DNA from: Pseudomonadota bacterium
Lineage (GTDB): Bacteria > Myxococcota_A > Bradymonadia > UBA4248
DNA: 39,468 nucleotides
Reading direction: 5' to 3'
Assembly: GCA_017464085.1 (NCBI GenBank)
Contig: JAFUEE010000079.1
Span: 1-39,468 of the forward strand
Shown here: in pieces, positions 32,531 to 39,468 of the stretch
Layout of the letters: the number at the start of each line of letters is the position of its first letter
How positions within the stretch are numbered: the first letter of the stretch is position 1
Translations under genes and position numbers: made by a program
The notes under the pieces: generated by a model
The model's input: the letters and a program-made list of their open reading frames with translations, nothing else
What the model was told of the DNA's origin: nothing
Databases searched by the model: none

Positions 32531-33757
32531 ATGTTCGCCCTTTTCCTAATGTTTTTCAGCATCATCCTGCCACTGGGGCTCATCTTCTATGCGCGCCTTG
32601 TCAGGCCACATCACCTGAGCCGGAAGGCGCGCATCATCGCGGGCTTGCTCATATTTCTATTGCTTGCGGCAATTTCCGTGGCCATGCCAGTCTCGCTTTA
32701 CACGGCAAGAGAGCCCCAGCTCTACCCGAACTATCACGTCGAAACCTGGCTGCCCTGGCTCTATTTCTTGATGACGTTCATCTGCATTCTGCTCATGCTC
32801 GTCATCCTTCGCGACCTGGGCTGGTCTCTCTCTCGCATATCCAGCTGGATAAAATCACGCAAACAGCCCGACAAAACGGACTCTTCCGCCGAATCGGAGG
32901 CTCAAACCGCCGAATCTCTCTCTCGCCGTGAATTCTTCAAGCGCGTCTCAACAGTCGCCACCGTCGGCAGCGCGGCAGTCCTCACGCCTGCTGCCGTCAT
33001 GTACGCCACAAAAGGCCGAAAAATCAGGGAATTTGACCTCCATCATGCGCGGCTTCCCAAATCGCTCGACGGCCTGCGCATCGCCCATCTCTCGGATATC
33101 CACGTCGGCAACACGATCGGACGTGAAGACGTCGAGGAAATTGTCGCTCAGACAAACGCCCTCCAGGCAGACCTCATCGTCATCACAGGCGACATGGTAG
33201 ACGGACTGCCGGAATTCATCGGCAGCTGGCTCGATCCGATGAAGAACTTTCAGTCCAGATACGGCACCTATTTCGTGACCGGCAACCACGACCACCTCTG
33301 GGACGCGCGCGGCTGGTGCGACCTGCTCTCCGGGCTGGGCATGCATGTGCTCGACAACGCCCACGAGATCATCGAAATCAACGGCACCCCACTCGCAATC
33401 GCAGGCGCCATCGACGCGCTCGGCGACCGCAAAAACCGCAAGTGGAAATCCGACCCCGAAAAAGCGCTCTCCAATATCCCCCCGGAAATCTTCCGCATCA
33501 TGCTCGTGCATCAGCCCAAATCTGTCGACCGAAGCTTTGCTGCAGGCGCAGATATCGTCTTGCTCGGGCACACGCACGGCGGACAATGCTGGCCACTCAA
33601 CCACATCATCAACGCCATGCACAAATACGCGCGCGGACTATACGAAGTCGACGGCAAACTCGCATTCGTCAGTTGCGGCACCGGCTACTGGGGCCCGCCG
33701 CTCCGGCTCGGCATCCCAGCTGAAATCGACCTGCTCACATTGCGCACTAAAGCATAA
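32531..33757 (+). CDS. membrane-anchored metallophosphoesterase with internal Tat-like motif
   Basis: A 408-residue protein; the ATG at 32531 starts directly at the first membrane helix, and the longer reading to 32444 has no support. Transmembrane segments lie at about 3-23, 34-57 and 73-96. A twin-arginine motif SRREFFK (131-137) with a hydrophobic stretch to about 158 then precedes a calcineurin-like phosphoesterase domain. Metal-binding motifs are Asp-Ile-His (189-191), Gly-Asp-Met-Val-Asp, Gly-Asn-His-Asp-His, Val-His-Gln-Pro and Gly-His-Thr-His-Gly-Gly. The domain resembles the YkuE/YaeI group of envelope phosphoesterases (YaeI acts on UDP-diacylglucosamine-like lipids, YkuE on the cell wall). 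Substrate not predictable here. It follows rsmG by 91 nt. Confidence 0.9.
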   Translation: MFALFLMFFSIILPLGLIFYARLVRPHHLSRKARIIAGLLIFLLLAAISVAMPVSLYTAREPQLYPNYHVETWLPWLYFLMTFICILLMLVILRDLGWSLSRISSWIKSRKQPDKTDSSAESEAQTAESLSRREFFKRVSTVATVGSAAVLTPAAVMYATKGRKIREFDLHHARLPKSLDGLRIAHLSDIHVGNTIGREDVEEIVAQTNALQADLIVITGDMVDGLPEFIGSWLDPMKNFQSRYGTYFVTGNHDHLWDARGWCDLLSGLGMHVLDNAHEIIEINGTPLAIAGAIDALGDRKNRKWKSDPEKALSNIPPEIFRIMLVHQPKSVDRSFAAGADIVLLGHTHGGQCWPLNHIINAMHKYARGLYEVDGKLAFVSCGTGYWGPPLRLGIPAEIDLLTLRTKA

Positions 33758-33818
33758 ACAGATGATATCATATATCATTTCATAATAACTTTATATCATC
33801 CATTTTTATTTTTAAATC

Positions 33819-33888
33819 CGCCTGCTATCGCGCTTCGCGCGATACGCAGACGCGCACCCGCTATCGGCTTTCGCCAATACGCGGCTGC
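33819..33888 (-). repeat. intergenic hairpin repeat cluster G (2 units, reverse type)
   Basis: Unit 33819-33852 has core TATCGCGC-ttc-GCGCGATA; unit 33854-33888 has arms GCACCCGC/GCGGCTGC around TATCGGC...GCCAATA. Both have the unpaired C after ATA. The cluster is in the 214-bp gap between two convergent genes (stops at 33757 and 33972). The rest of the gap is AT-rich with no gene or clear terminator. Confidence 0.8.
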
Positions 33889-33971
33889 AACTCATATTTT
33901 GCTCACACAACAGCAGCCTTTTAAAGCCCACAGAATGGTGCAAGGTGCTCATAAACCAAGTGAATAATGGA

Positions 33972-35336
33972 CTATCCGGACCCAATCTCCCCATCTTTCT
34001 TAAAATATCTCGGATAATCAAACATAATTGATATCAATGATGCAATCCCAATCGCAAACGGATAATAAAGATAAGGCACAATCTGAATGGGCGTGAGCCC
34101 GGTGATGCCCGCCGCCATGAGCATCTGCGCGCCATACGGAAGCACCCCCTGTATGCTGCACGCAAATGTATCCAAGATGCTAGCCACTTTTCTCGAATCT
34201 ACATGAAATCGCTCACCAATCTCTTTTGAAATATCCCCAACGATGAGAATCGCAACCGTATTGTTCGCCGTGCAAACATTCACAAGACATACAAGACCGG
34301 CAATAGAAAGCTCAGCGCCACGCGGACCTTTCACATGCGCGGTCAGGCGCTCCAAGATATATCGAATACCGCCATTGATGCGAATGACTTCAAGCAGGCC
34401 GCCAGCCATCAATGTGATGATTATGAGCTCGGACATGCCAGATATGCCGCTTCCCATCACTCGAAACCATTCCAACAGCCCATACGCGCCTTCCCATATA
34501 CCGATGATGCCGCACAGCACGATTCCGAGCGTCAGACATACCAGAACATTCACCCCAATAATGGCCGAAATCAGCACGGCCAAATAGGGTATGACACGAA
34601 GCAGCTCGATATGCTGAGGCTGCGCAGGAACCTGAACATCCGCGCCCAATATCAAATAGACCACACAGATGACAATTGCCGCCGGCAATACAATCGACAC
34701 ATTGGCCCAGAATTTGTCTTTTGGCAAACACCCCTGCGTCGAAGTCGCGGCAATCGTCGTATCGGATATAAATGACAGATTGTCGCCAAAGAAAGCACCA
34801 CCGATCACGCATGCCGCAATCAGCCCCATATCTCCAGACACGCTCTGAGCAATGCCGACTGCCATCGGCATCAAGGCAACAATCGTCCCCACGCTCGTCC
34901 CGACTGCAAACGAGATCAGACACGACACGACAAACATCCCGGCAACAATCATCTCTCCCGGCAGAATCATCAGTGCCAGATCGACAGTCGCGTCGATACA
35001 TCCCATCTGTTTGGCTGTATGCGAAAATGCGCCAGCCAAGACAAAAATCCACAACATCAGCATCAGATGGCCTGCGCCTGCACCCTTATGGTATGCCGAC
35101 AAACGCTCCGACAATGGCCTGCCTGATGTTATTGCAATCGCATAAATGCTTACAATCATAAATGTAACCGTCAGCGGCATGGCATAAAAATCACCAGTCA
35201 CGCACGAAGTCACCACATAAAGGATAATGAATAAAATAAGCGGACTGATTGCCTTCAAACCCGCCAGATGTCCAATCTTCTTGCCATCGCTGACATGCTT
35301 CACATCATAATCCTGATAAGAATCAAATAGAGACAT
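33972..35336 (-). CDS. NhaC-type Na+/H+ antiporter family transporter
   Basis: A 454-residue protein with about 11-12 transmembrane helices. A TTG at 35363 would add nine residues, but the ATG at 35336 is preferred (weak Shine-Dalgarno box). The central motif Gly-Thr-Ser-Val-Gly-Thr...Pro and the Gly-Gly-Ala-Phe-Phe-Gly-Asp-Asn-Leu-Ser-Phe-Ile-Ser-Asp-Thr-Thr segment are typical of the NhaC family, which exchanges Na+ (or organic acids, as in malate/lactate antiport) for H+. The conserved Asn-Asn-Thr in Thr-Ala-Asn-Asn-Thr-Val and Leu-Pro-Tyr-Gly-Ala-Gln near the end also agree. Substrate specificity cannot be read from sequence. It has an extended -10 promoter with a palindrome just downstream, so it is probably regulated. 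Confidence 0.9.
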   Translation of the reverse strand: MSLFDSYQDYDVKHVSDGKKIGHLAGLKAISPLILFIILYVVTSCVTGDFYAMPLTVTFMIVSIYAIAITSGRPLSERLSAYHKGAGAGHLMLMLWIFVLAGAFSHTAKQMGCIDATVDLALMILPGEMIVAGMFVVSCLISFAVGTSVGTIVALMPMAVGIAQSVSGDMGLIAACVIGGAFFGDNLSFISDTTIAATSTQGCLPKDKFWANVSIVLPAAIVICVVYLILGADVQVPAQPQHIELLRVIPYLAVLISAIIGVNVLVCLTLGIVLCGIIGIWEGAYGLLEWFRVMGSGISGMSELIIITLMAGGLLEVIRINGGIRYILERLTAHVKGPRGAELSIAGLVCLVNVCTANNTVAILIVGDISKEIGERFHVDSRKVASILDTFACSIQGVLPYGAQMLMAAGITGLTPIQIVPYLYYPFAIGIASLISIMFDYPRYFKKDGEIGSG

Positions 35337-35375
35337 ATTCTTTTCATCAAAAAAACAACTCAATCAAACACACCA

Positions 35376-35414
35376 GACCGAACGATCGGTCACACTACTA
35401 CATTCTGCATTATA
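35376..35414 (-). promoter_or_regulatory. extended -10 promoter and operator-like palindrome of the NhaC-type gene
   Basis: Minus-strand TATAAT at 35409-35414 is preceded by TGA (extended -10). The -35 is weak. About 10-25 nt downstream of the predicted start lies GACCGA-acga-TCGGTC (35376-35391), an inverted repeat of the type bound by TetR-family repressors. No regulator gene is adjacent. The remaining intergenic bases up to 35539 show nothing I can name. Confidence 0.5.
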
Positions 35415-35539
35415 TCACAAATTGAGTCAATCTTATATATTTTTCATTCGTTACGATTTAGCCAGAAATGGCATATCCCCCATCACAGGCTCCGTTTTGC
35501 TGCATTCAAGCCATGCACTTTCATCAAGGCCACAATCTT

Positions 35540-35583
35540 AAAAAAAAAGCCGCGACGTATTGCCGTCAGGCAATAGGCGCGGC
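35540..35583 (-). terminator. repeat-derived intrinsic terminator of the giant lipoprotein gene
   Basis: On the minus strand, hairpin repeat unit 35549-35583 (arms GCCGCGCC/GTCGCGGC, core TATTGCC/GGCAATA) is followed directly by nine T (complement of the A run at 35540-35548). Together they form a rho-independent terminator 66 nt after the stop at 35649. Confidence 0.75.
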
Positions 35584-35621
35584 ATGCGGTGCGTGCCGGC
35601 AAAGCCGGCAGCACGCGCTGC
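35549..35621 (+). repeat. intergenic hairpin repeat cluster H (2 units, forward type)
   Basis: Unit 35549-35583 has arms GCCGCGAC/GGCGCGGC around TATTGCC-gtca-GGCAATA with unpaired G at 35557. Unit 35582-35621 has core TGCCGGC-aaa-GCCGGCA with unpaired G at 35593 and partly mismatched arms. The units overlap by two bases. Confidence 0.75.
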
Positions 35622-35648
35622 ATATATCATTTCTATATATTAATCATA

Positions 35649-38600
35649 TTAATCACAAAATGCCGGCTTCATCCCCTTGAGCACCGGAATGGTGAATTTC
35701 TCATTGTCGAATTTGTTCACTGGCCCGGATATCAATTTGCACTTCGCTTCCTCCCAAGCATTCTGGTTGTTGTTCAAAATCTCCGTCAGCGAGGTCTGAA
35801 CCTTATTCTCGTTCACCACAGCGCTTCCATCAGAATATGAAAATTCTTTATATTTAGAACCGCTGATAAACTCACTGCCGTTGCTGACTTTGTCAGAACC
35901 GAGATTCCAATAATAGACATCGCTGATCTGTGTCGTATTCGGGTAGGAATAACCTACAATGCTTCCATGATACTCAGAAGTATTGCTGACAAACCCTGAG
36001 GTATAGGAATCGGAAATATATAATGAATAATTATTTCCAGTCACGCTTCCGCCCACGAAGCCGCCAGCATATCTCGATGCGCCGGATTTGACATCGCCGA
36101 GGGCGAAACAGGTATCGACGGTCACATGCGTGCTCGCGCCATTGCCATACCAGATGGCTCCGATAAAGCTGCCCGCGCCCGTCGTGCCCTGCGTGCTGCC
36201 ATAAGCCGCGCAGCGCGTCAGTTTGCCGGTATAATTGGAAGCGACGCCGATGAATCCGCCGACAAGCTCAGTATTGCTCACGACATTGCCCGAAGCCGTG
36301 CATCTGTCAAAATTTGTCGCCCCGATCGGCTCCCCGACAAAGCCGCCGGCGCGACCGGTGCCGACACTCGTCACCTTGCCAGAGGCATGGCTGTCCATAA
36401 ACGTCGAATTGTAGCAGTTGCCCGTATGCCCGCCAATATAGCCTGTCCCCTTCACATCCACGGCCGCCGTCGTGTTCATGAACTGGCTAGACGTCGAATA
36501 GCCGCAGAAACCGCCGATCGCGGTCCTCGAAAAGGCGACAGCCTCCGTCAGCGTCGATGTCGCGCTGCCCTGCGCGGAACAATTGTCATAACTTGAATTG
36601 CCGCTGCTGTTGCCTACAAATCCGCCGAGATACATCTGCCCGGTCGTCGAGCTCTCCGCATGACAATTCTTATATGTAGACGCATTTTCGGAACGGCCGA
36701 CAAATCCGCCGACGTTGCTGCCAATCCCCGTCACGTCCGCAGAAAGCTTGCAGTTCTTGAATGATGACTTGCTGGCATAACCGGCAAAACCGCCGATATC
36801 GTTGCCCGTTGAGATAACCGCGCCGCTCTCGACAAGATTGCTCTCGAACACGTCCTGATCTGAATTCCCGACAAAGAGCGCCGCATACGCGACCGATTTG
36901 ATAACGCGCCCTGACGCACGGGTGTTCGTATATCTGGAATGCGCCGAGATGCCCGCGATACCGCCCGTATTGCTCTGGATATTGCTGAGCTTGGCATTGG
37001 AAAAAGCACATCCATCGACAGTCACTTCCGACGCAGATCCGACGATTCCGCCGACGTTCGCATTGCCAGAAACGGACGCGCTGATCATCGCGCTGTCCTT
37101 GATCTCCGTGCTTTCCGAAAGGCCGGCGATACCGCCGATATTCGCCTCACTGCCAGTCACATTGCCGCTCATGCGGCATGCCAAAATATTGCCGCCTTTG
37201 GTTCGCCCAGCGATTCCGCCGACATGCGACGCGCCGGAGACATCGCCTGTCACATTCGTGTAAGCAATCGTCGAATCGGCCGCATAGCCTGCAACAGCAC
37301 CGACATTGCTCACCGTACCGACGGAATACACAGGGGCGCTGATCAGGAAACTGGCAATCGTCGCCTTGGAAATATACCCAAAAAGCCCGCAGTTGCTCGA
37401 CGTGCAGGACAAACTTCCGGTAACCGTCTTGCCATTTCCGAGAAATATGCCGCTGAACGGCTTTTCAGCCGTACCGATGCCGCGCCATGCCGGCTGAATG
37501 CTCAAACTGATGTTGTCGAGCAGAATATAGGCATTGTCTTCATTAGACGCATCCGGATATTTCCCGCCATTGTTCAGGGCATCGCGAATGGCGAGGAATT
37601 CGTCGGCATCCTTGACGCAATAGGCCTTGACAGACTTGTCGCCGAGCTTGACGGGGGCAAATTTGCCGTCATCTTCCGTGCACTCTGTCAGAACGCAATA
37701 GCTGTCCTGGCAGCTGAAACCCTCCCCGCACGCATTGCCGCATGCGCCGCAGTTCTCATTATTCGAGGTCAGATCTATGCATGTGCCGCCGCAGCTCGCG
37801 AAACCGTCCTCACAGCTTGGCGCGCATGCGCCGAACACGCACGCGACTTCGGTGGCATGTTCGGAAGCACAGACGTGGCCGCACCCTCCGCAGTTCGATG
37901 TATCGCTTAAAAAGTCAGCCTCGCATCCGGTCTCGGTCTTGAGATCGCAGTCGCCAAAGCCTTCGGCGCATTCATATTTGCACGTCCCTTCGGAACATGA
38001 CGCGCCTTCGTTCGTGTGGACGAGTGTTCCGCACTGCATGCCTTCCTGTTCGGCCGAACATCCGCAATGCGCCTCATCAGAAGCCGCGTCTATGCAGGCC
38101 ATGACAGCCGCCCCCTGGTCATCCGTGCCGATCTTGCACGAGATTTTTCCTTCAGGACAAACGCATTCGCCGCCGTTGCACACCAATCCTTCGGCACAGA
38201 GGATGCCTTTGAAATCCGCATCCTTCGCATCCTCGCTGCTGCACTTGCCTTTTGCACCGCAATAACGCTCATCCGTCTGAGGGTCGATACAATTGCCCTC
38301 GCAAGCCGTCAGCGTCCCGCATGTCGCGACGCATTCCCCTGCATGACATACCTGACCTTCGTCACAGGCATGCCCGCAGCTTCCGCAATCTGTCCGTGTC
38401 GACTTGATGTCAGTACAAACGCCATCACAATCCGTCAGGCCTTCACCGCATACCGGCTCGCACTTTCCTTGACTGCAGATTTCCCCGGCATCGCACGCAT
38501 GACCGCAGCTGCCGCAGTTTTCGCTGTCAGAATTGGTCAGAACGCACCTGCCCTCGCATTTCGTCTGGCTGCTCGTGCAATAGATGTCGCAACCGCCCTC

Positions 38601-39257
38601 TGCGCATATTTCGCCAGGCTCGCAAGCCTGCCCGCAGCCGCCGCAGTTCCGCACATCCGATGCTGTGTCGACGCATGTGCCGCCACAGTCGATCTGCCCT
38701 TCGGGGCACATGCATTTGCTTTCCACGCAGACCTTGCCGCTGCCGAGCTGCGTGACCTGCCCATCCGCATCCGTCTGCGCGCCGGCATCACAGACCGTCC
38801 CGCAAGCGCCGCAGTTGTTCGTATCCGTCTGGATGTTCACACAGATATCGCCGCATGCTTTCCACCCCGGATCGCACTGCACGACGCATTCGCCTTCCAC
38901 GCAGCTCCGGCCATCCACGCATGCTTTGCCGCAGGCGCCGCAGTTGCTGTTGTCAGAACGCCCGTCCACGCATGTGCCGCCACACGGAATCATCCCTTCG
39001 GCGCAGCCATTGCTGCCCGCATCCGCGCATCTGCCCTCAAGGTCGCATACCTGTCCGGGCGCGCAAGTCTCCTCCCCGCACACTGCAGGCGTCTCGCATG
39101 TGACAGTCTTCGGGTTGCACACCTGCCCTGCAGGACATGTCAATTTGTCACACGAATGCGTGCTTGTTCCCGAATCATCGCTGCATGCCGCAAAAGAAGC
39201 CGCAAGCGCGACCGCCGCACAGACCAACAGTCCGCGCCTCTTTCCAAACGATTTCAT
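35649..39257 (-). CDS. giant lipoprotein with Stig1-like Cys-rich repeats and GLUG repeats
   Basis: A 1202-residue lipoprotein. The ATG at 39257 starts the signal peptide, with the lipobox Phe-Ala-Ala-Cys (Cys25); a GGAGGA box is about 10 nt upstream. Residues 30-540 hold about nine Cys-rich modules with the signature Asn-Cys-Gly-x-Cys-Gly-x-x-Cys, as in Stig1-like domains of myxobacterial surface proteins, interspersed with Cys-Pro-Glu-Gly-type motifs. From about 610 to 1130 there are roughly 14 GLUG repeats of the type Val-Gly-Gly-Phe-Val/Ala-Gly, which form a beta-helix and occur in adhesins and S-layer-like proteins. The last 70 residues form a non-repetitive end. It is probably an outer-membrane-anchored surface or adhesion protein. 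There are no secretion or sorting genes beside it; it ends at a repeat-derived terminator. Confidence 0.9.
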   Translation of the reverse strand: MKSFGKRRGLLVCAAVALAASFAACSDDSGTSTHSCDKLTCPAGQVCNPKTVTCETPAVCGEETCAPGQVCDLEGRCADAGSNGCAEGMIPCGGTCVDGRSDNSNCGACGKACVDGRSCVEGECVVQCDPGWKACGDICVNIQTDTNNCGACGTVCDAGAQTDADGQVTQLGSGKVCVESKCMCPEGQIDCGGTCVDTASDVRNCGGCGQACEPGEICAEGGCDIYCTSSQTKCEGRCVLTNSDSENCGSCGHACDAGEICSQGKCEPVCGEGLTDCDGVCTDIKSTRTDCGSCGHACDEGQVCHAGECVATCGTLTACEGNCIDPQTDERYCGAKGKCSSEDAKDADFKGILCAEGLVCNGGECVCPEGKISCKIGTDDQGAAVMACIDAASDEAHCGCSAEQEGMQCGTLVHTNEGASCSEGTCKYECAEGFGDCDLKTETGCEADFLSDTSNCGGCGHVCASEHATEVACVFGACAPSCEDGFASCGGTCIDLTSNNENCGACGNACGEGFSCQDSYCVLTECTEDDGKFAPVKLGDKSVKAYCVKDADEFLAIRDALNNGGKYPDASNEDNAYILLDNISLSIQPAWRGIGTAEKPFSGIFLGNGKTVTGSLSCTSSNCGLFGYISKATIASFLISAPVYSVGTVSNVGAVAGYAADSTIAYTNVTGDVSGASHVGGIAGRTKGGNILACRMSGNVTGSEANIGGIAGLSESTEIKDSAMISASVSGNANVGGIVGSASEVTVDGCAFSNAKLSNIQSNTGGIAGISAHSRYTNTRASGRVIKSVAYAALFVGNSDQDVFESNLVESGAVISTGNDIGGFAGYASKSSFKNCKLSADVTGIGSNVGGFVGRSENASTYKNCHAESSTTGQMYLGGFVGNSSGNSSYDNCSAQGSATSTLTEAVAFSRTAIGGFCGYSTSSQFMNTTAAVDVKGTGYIGGHTGNCYNSTFMDSHASGKVTSVGTGRAGGFVGEPIGATNFDRCTASGNVVSNTELVGGFIGVASNYTGKLTRCAAYGSTQGTTGAGSFIGAIWYGNGASTHVTVDTCFALGDVKSGASRYAGGFVGGSVTGNNYSLYISDSYTSGFVSNTSEYHGSIVGYSYPNTTQISDVYYWNLGSDKVSNGSEFISGSKYKEFSYSDGSAVVNENKVQTSLTEILNNNQNAWEEAKCKLISGPVNKFDNEKFTIPVLKGMKPAFCD

Positions 39258-39279
39258 ACCACAACAATCCTCCATATCA

Positions 39280-39317
39280 TTGTTCAAGAACAAAAAATAA
39301 TGAGCGCTGCCTCATTA
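39280..39317. promoter_or_regulatory. two palindromes in the leader of the giant lipoprotein gene
   Basis: TTGTTC-AA-GAACAA (39280-39293) and TAATGAG-cgctgc-CTCATTA (39298-39317) lie just upstream of the Shine-Dalgarno box. Either could be an operator or an mRNA hairpin. A promoter is probably further upstream near the AT-rich stretch at 39330-39350, but I cannot place it. Confidence 0.35.
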
Positions 39318-39430
39318 CAAAACACGTTCGCAATTTATATAAATCTGAACAATATTGCCAGAAACATTTCACTGAAATACAAACGCTCATCCGGTTCCGT
39401 CCATCAAAATATCACAATTTTATATCTTTG

Positions 39431-39450
39431 CAGGGGGAAGCCTCCCCCTG
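39431..39450. other. 8-bp stem hairpin near the window end
   Basis: CAGGGGGA and TCCCCCTG (39431-39438, 39443-39450) form a stem with a 4-nt loop. There is no T run after it on either strand. It may mark the 3' end of a gene outside the window. Confidence 0.4.
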
Positions 39451-39468
39451 CGCGGCTATGTGCTCACC

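Noticed and set aside
4109..35621. Hairpin repeats as integron attC sites
   Set aside because: They share an extrahelical base that sets orientation, but they lack the conserved GTT/AAC core ends, lie between unrelated chromosomal genes on both strands, and there is no integrase.
4109..35621. Hairpin repeats as a CRISPR array or ordinary terminators only
   Set aside because: Units are not separated by unique spacers, and only the unit at 35549-35583 has a T run; cluster E lies between divergent promoters.
39431..39450. Hairpin at the window end as an intrinsic terminator
   Set aside because: No T run follows on either strand and the neighbouring gene is outside the window.
1..39468. tRNA, rRNA, riboswitch and CRISPR features
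   Set aside because: I looked for T-loop consensus, tandem short repeats with spacers and known riboswitch cores by eye and saw none; a tRNAscan or Rfam search could still find something small.

Overview
The window looks like chromosomal DNA of a Gram-negative bacterium, most likely a Myxococcota-type (former Deltaproteobacteria) lineage, possibly from a gut or other anaerobic host-associated setting. This is inference from content: an FHA-sigma54 activator, tandem outer-membrane beta-barrel proteins of a myxobacterial kind, Cys-rich Stig1-like repeats on a giant lipoprotein, many Sec/lipoprotein signals, an AAA-ATPase-like/PD-(D/E)XK protein of a type common in gut bacteria, and a radical SAM enzyme resembling the rSAM/lipoprotein family best known from Bacteroidetes. 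I saw no rRNA, tRNA or CRISPR array.

Layout. 1-4200: the 3' end of a PD-(D/E)XK protein gene (+) converges on a secreted Sel1-repeat protein gene (-). 4216-7823: typA/bipA (-) and an FHA-sigma54 activator (+) diverge from a region with a sigma70-like promoter on each strand. 7912-13310 (-): a lipoprotein, two paralogous outer-membrane barrels, ftsY, and an overlapping upstream ORF that carries a membrane anchor. 13493-22473 (-): an envelope cluster of TPR protein, periplasmic binding-like protein, receiver/GHKL-ATPase protein, Omp85-like barrel, lipoprotein, and a YcbB-like L,D-transpeptidase. 22725-26386 (-): a DUF3137-like membrane protein, then a two-gene operon of a six-module Cys-rich lipoprotein and a radical SAM/SPASM enzyme with its own promoter and terminator. 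26898-29016 (+): nadB and a small membrane protein. 29141-30865: a complete IS66-family element with 8-bp target duplication and a frameshifted transposase. 30976-33757 (+): a small cytosolic protein, a secreted protein, rsmG, and a membrane-anchored metallophosphoesterase. 33972-39257 (-): an NhaC-type antiporter and a 1202-residue lipoprotein with Cys-rich and GLUG repeats.

Three things stand out. (1) The radical SAM operon: its lipoprotein has six repeats, each with a CC...C...C module followed by a Tyr-Gly-x-Pro motif, which looks like a multi-site substrate of the neighbouring enzyme. (2) A family of about 18 hairpin units in eight intergenic clusters. Each unit has variable but self-complementary arms, a core related to TAT...ATA, and one extrahelical base on one side; all units in a cluster point the same way. 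(3) ftsY and the upstream membrane-anchor ORF overlap by GTGA next to a run of nine A in the mRNA. A -1 slip there would fuse them into one membrane-anchored FtsY.

Start codons were chosen by eye from Shine-Dalgarno spacing and signal peptides, and several differ from the longest possible ORF. Family names come from recognised motifs, not from database searches.
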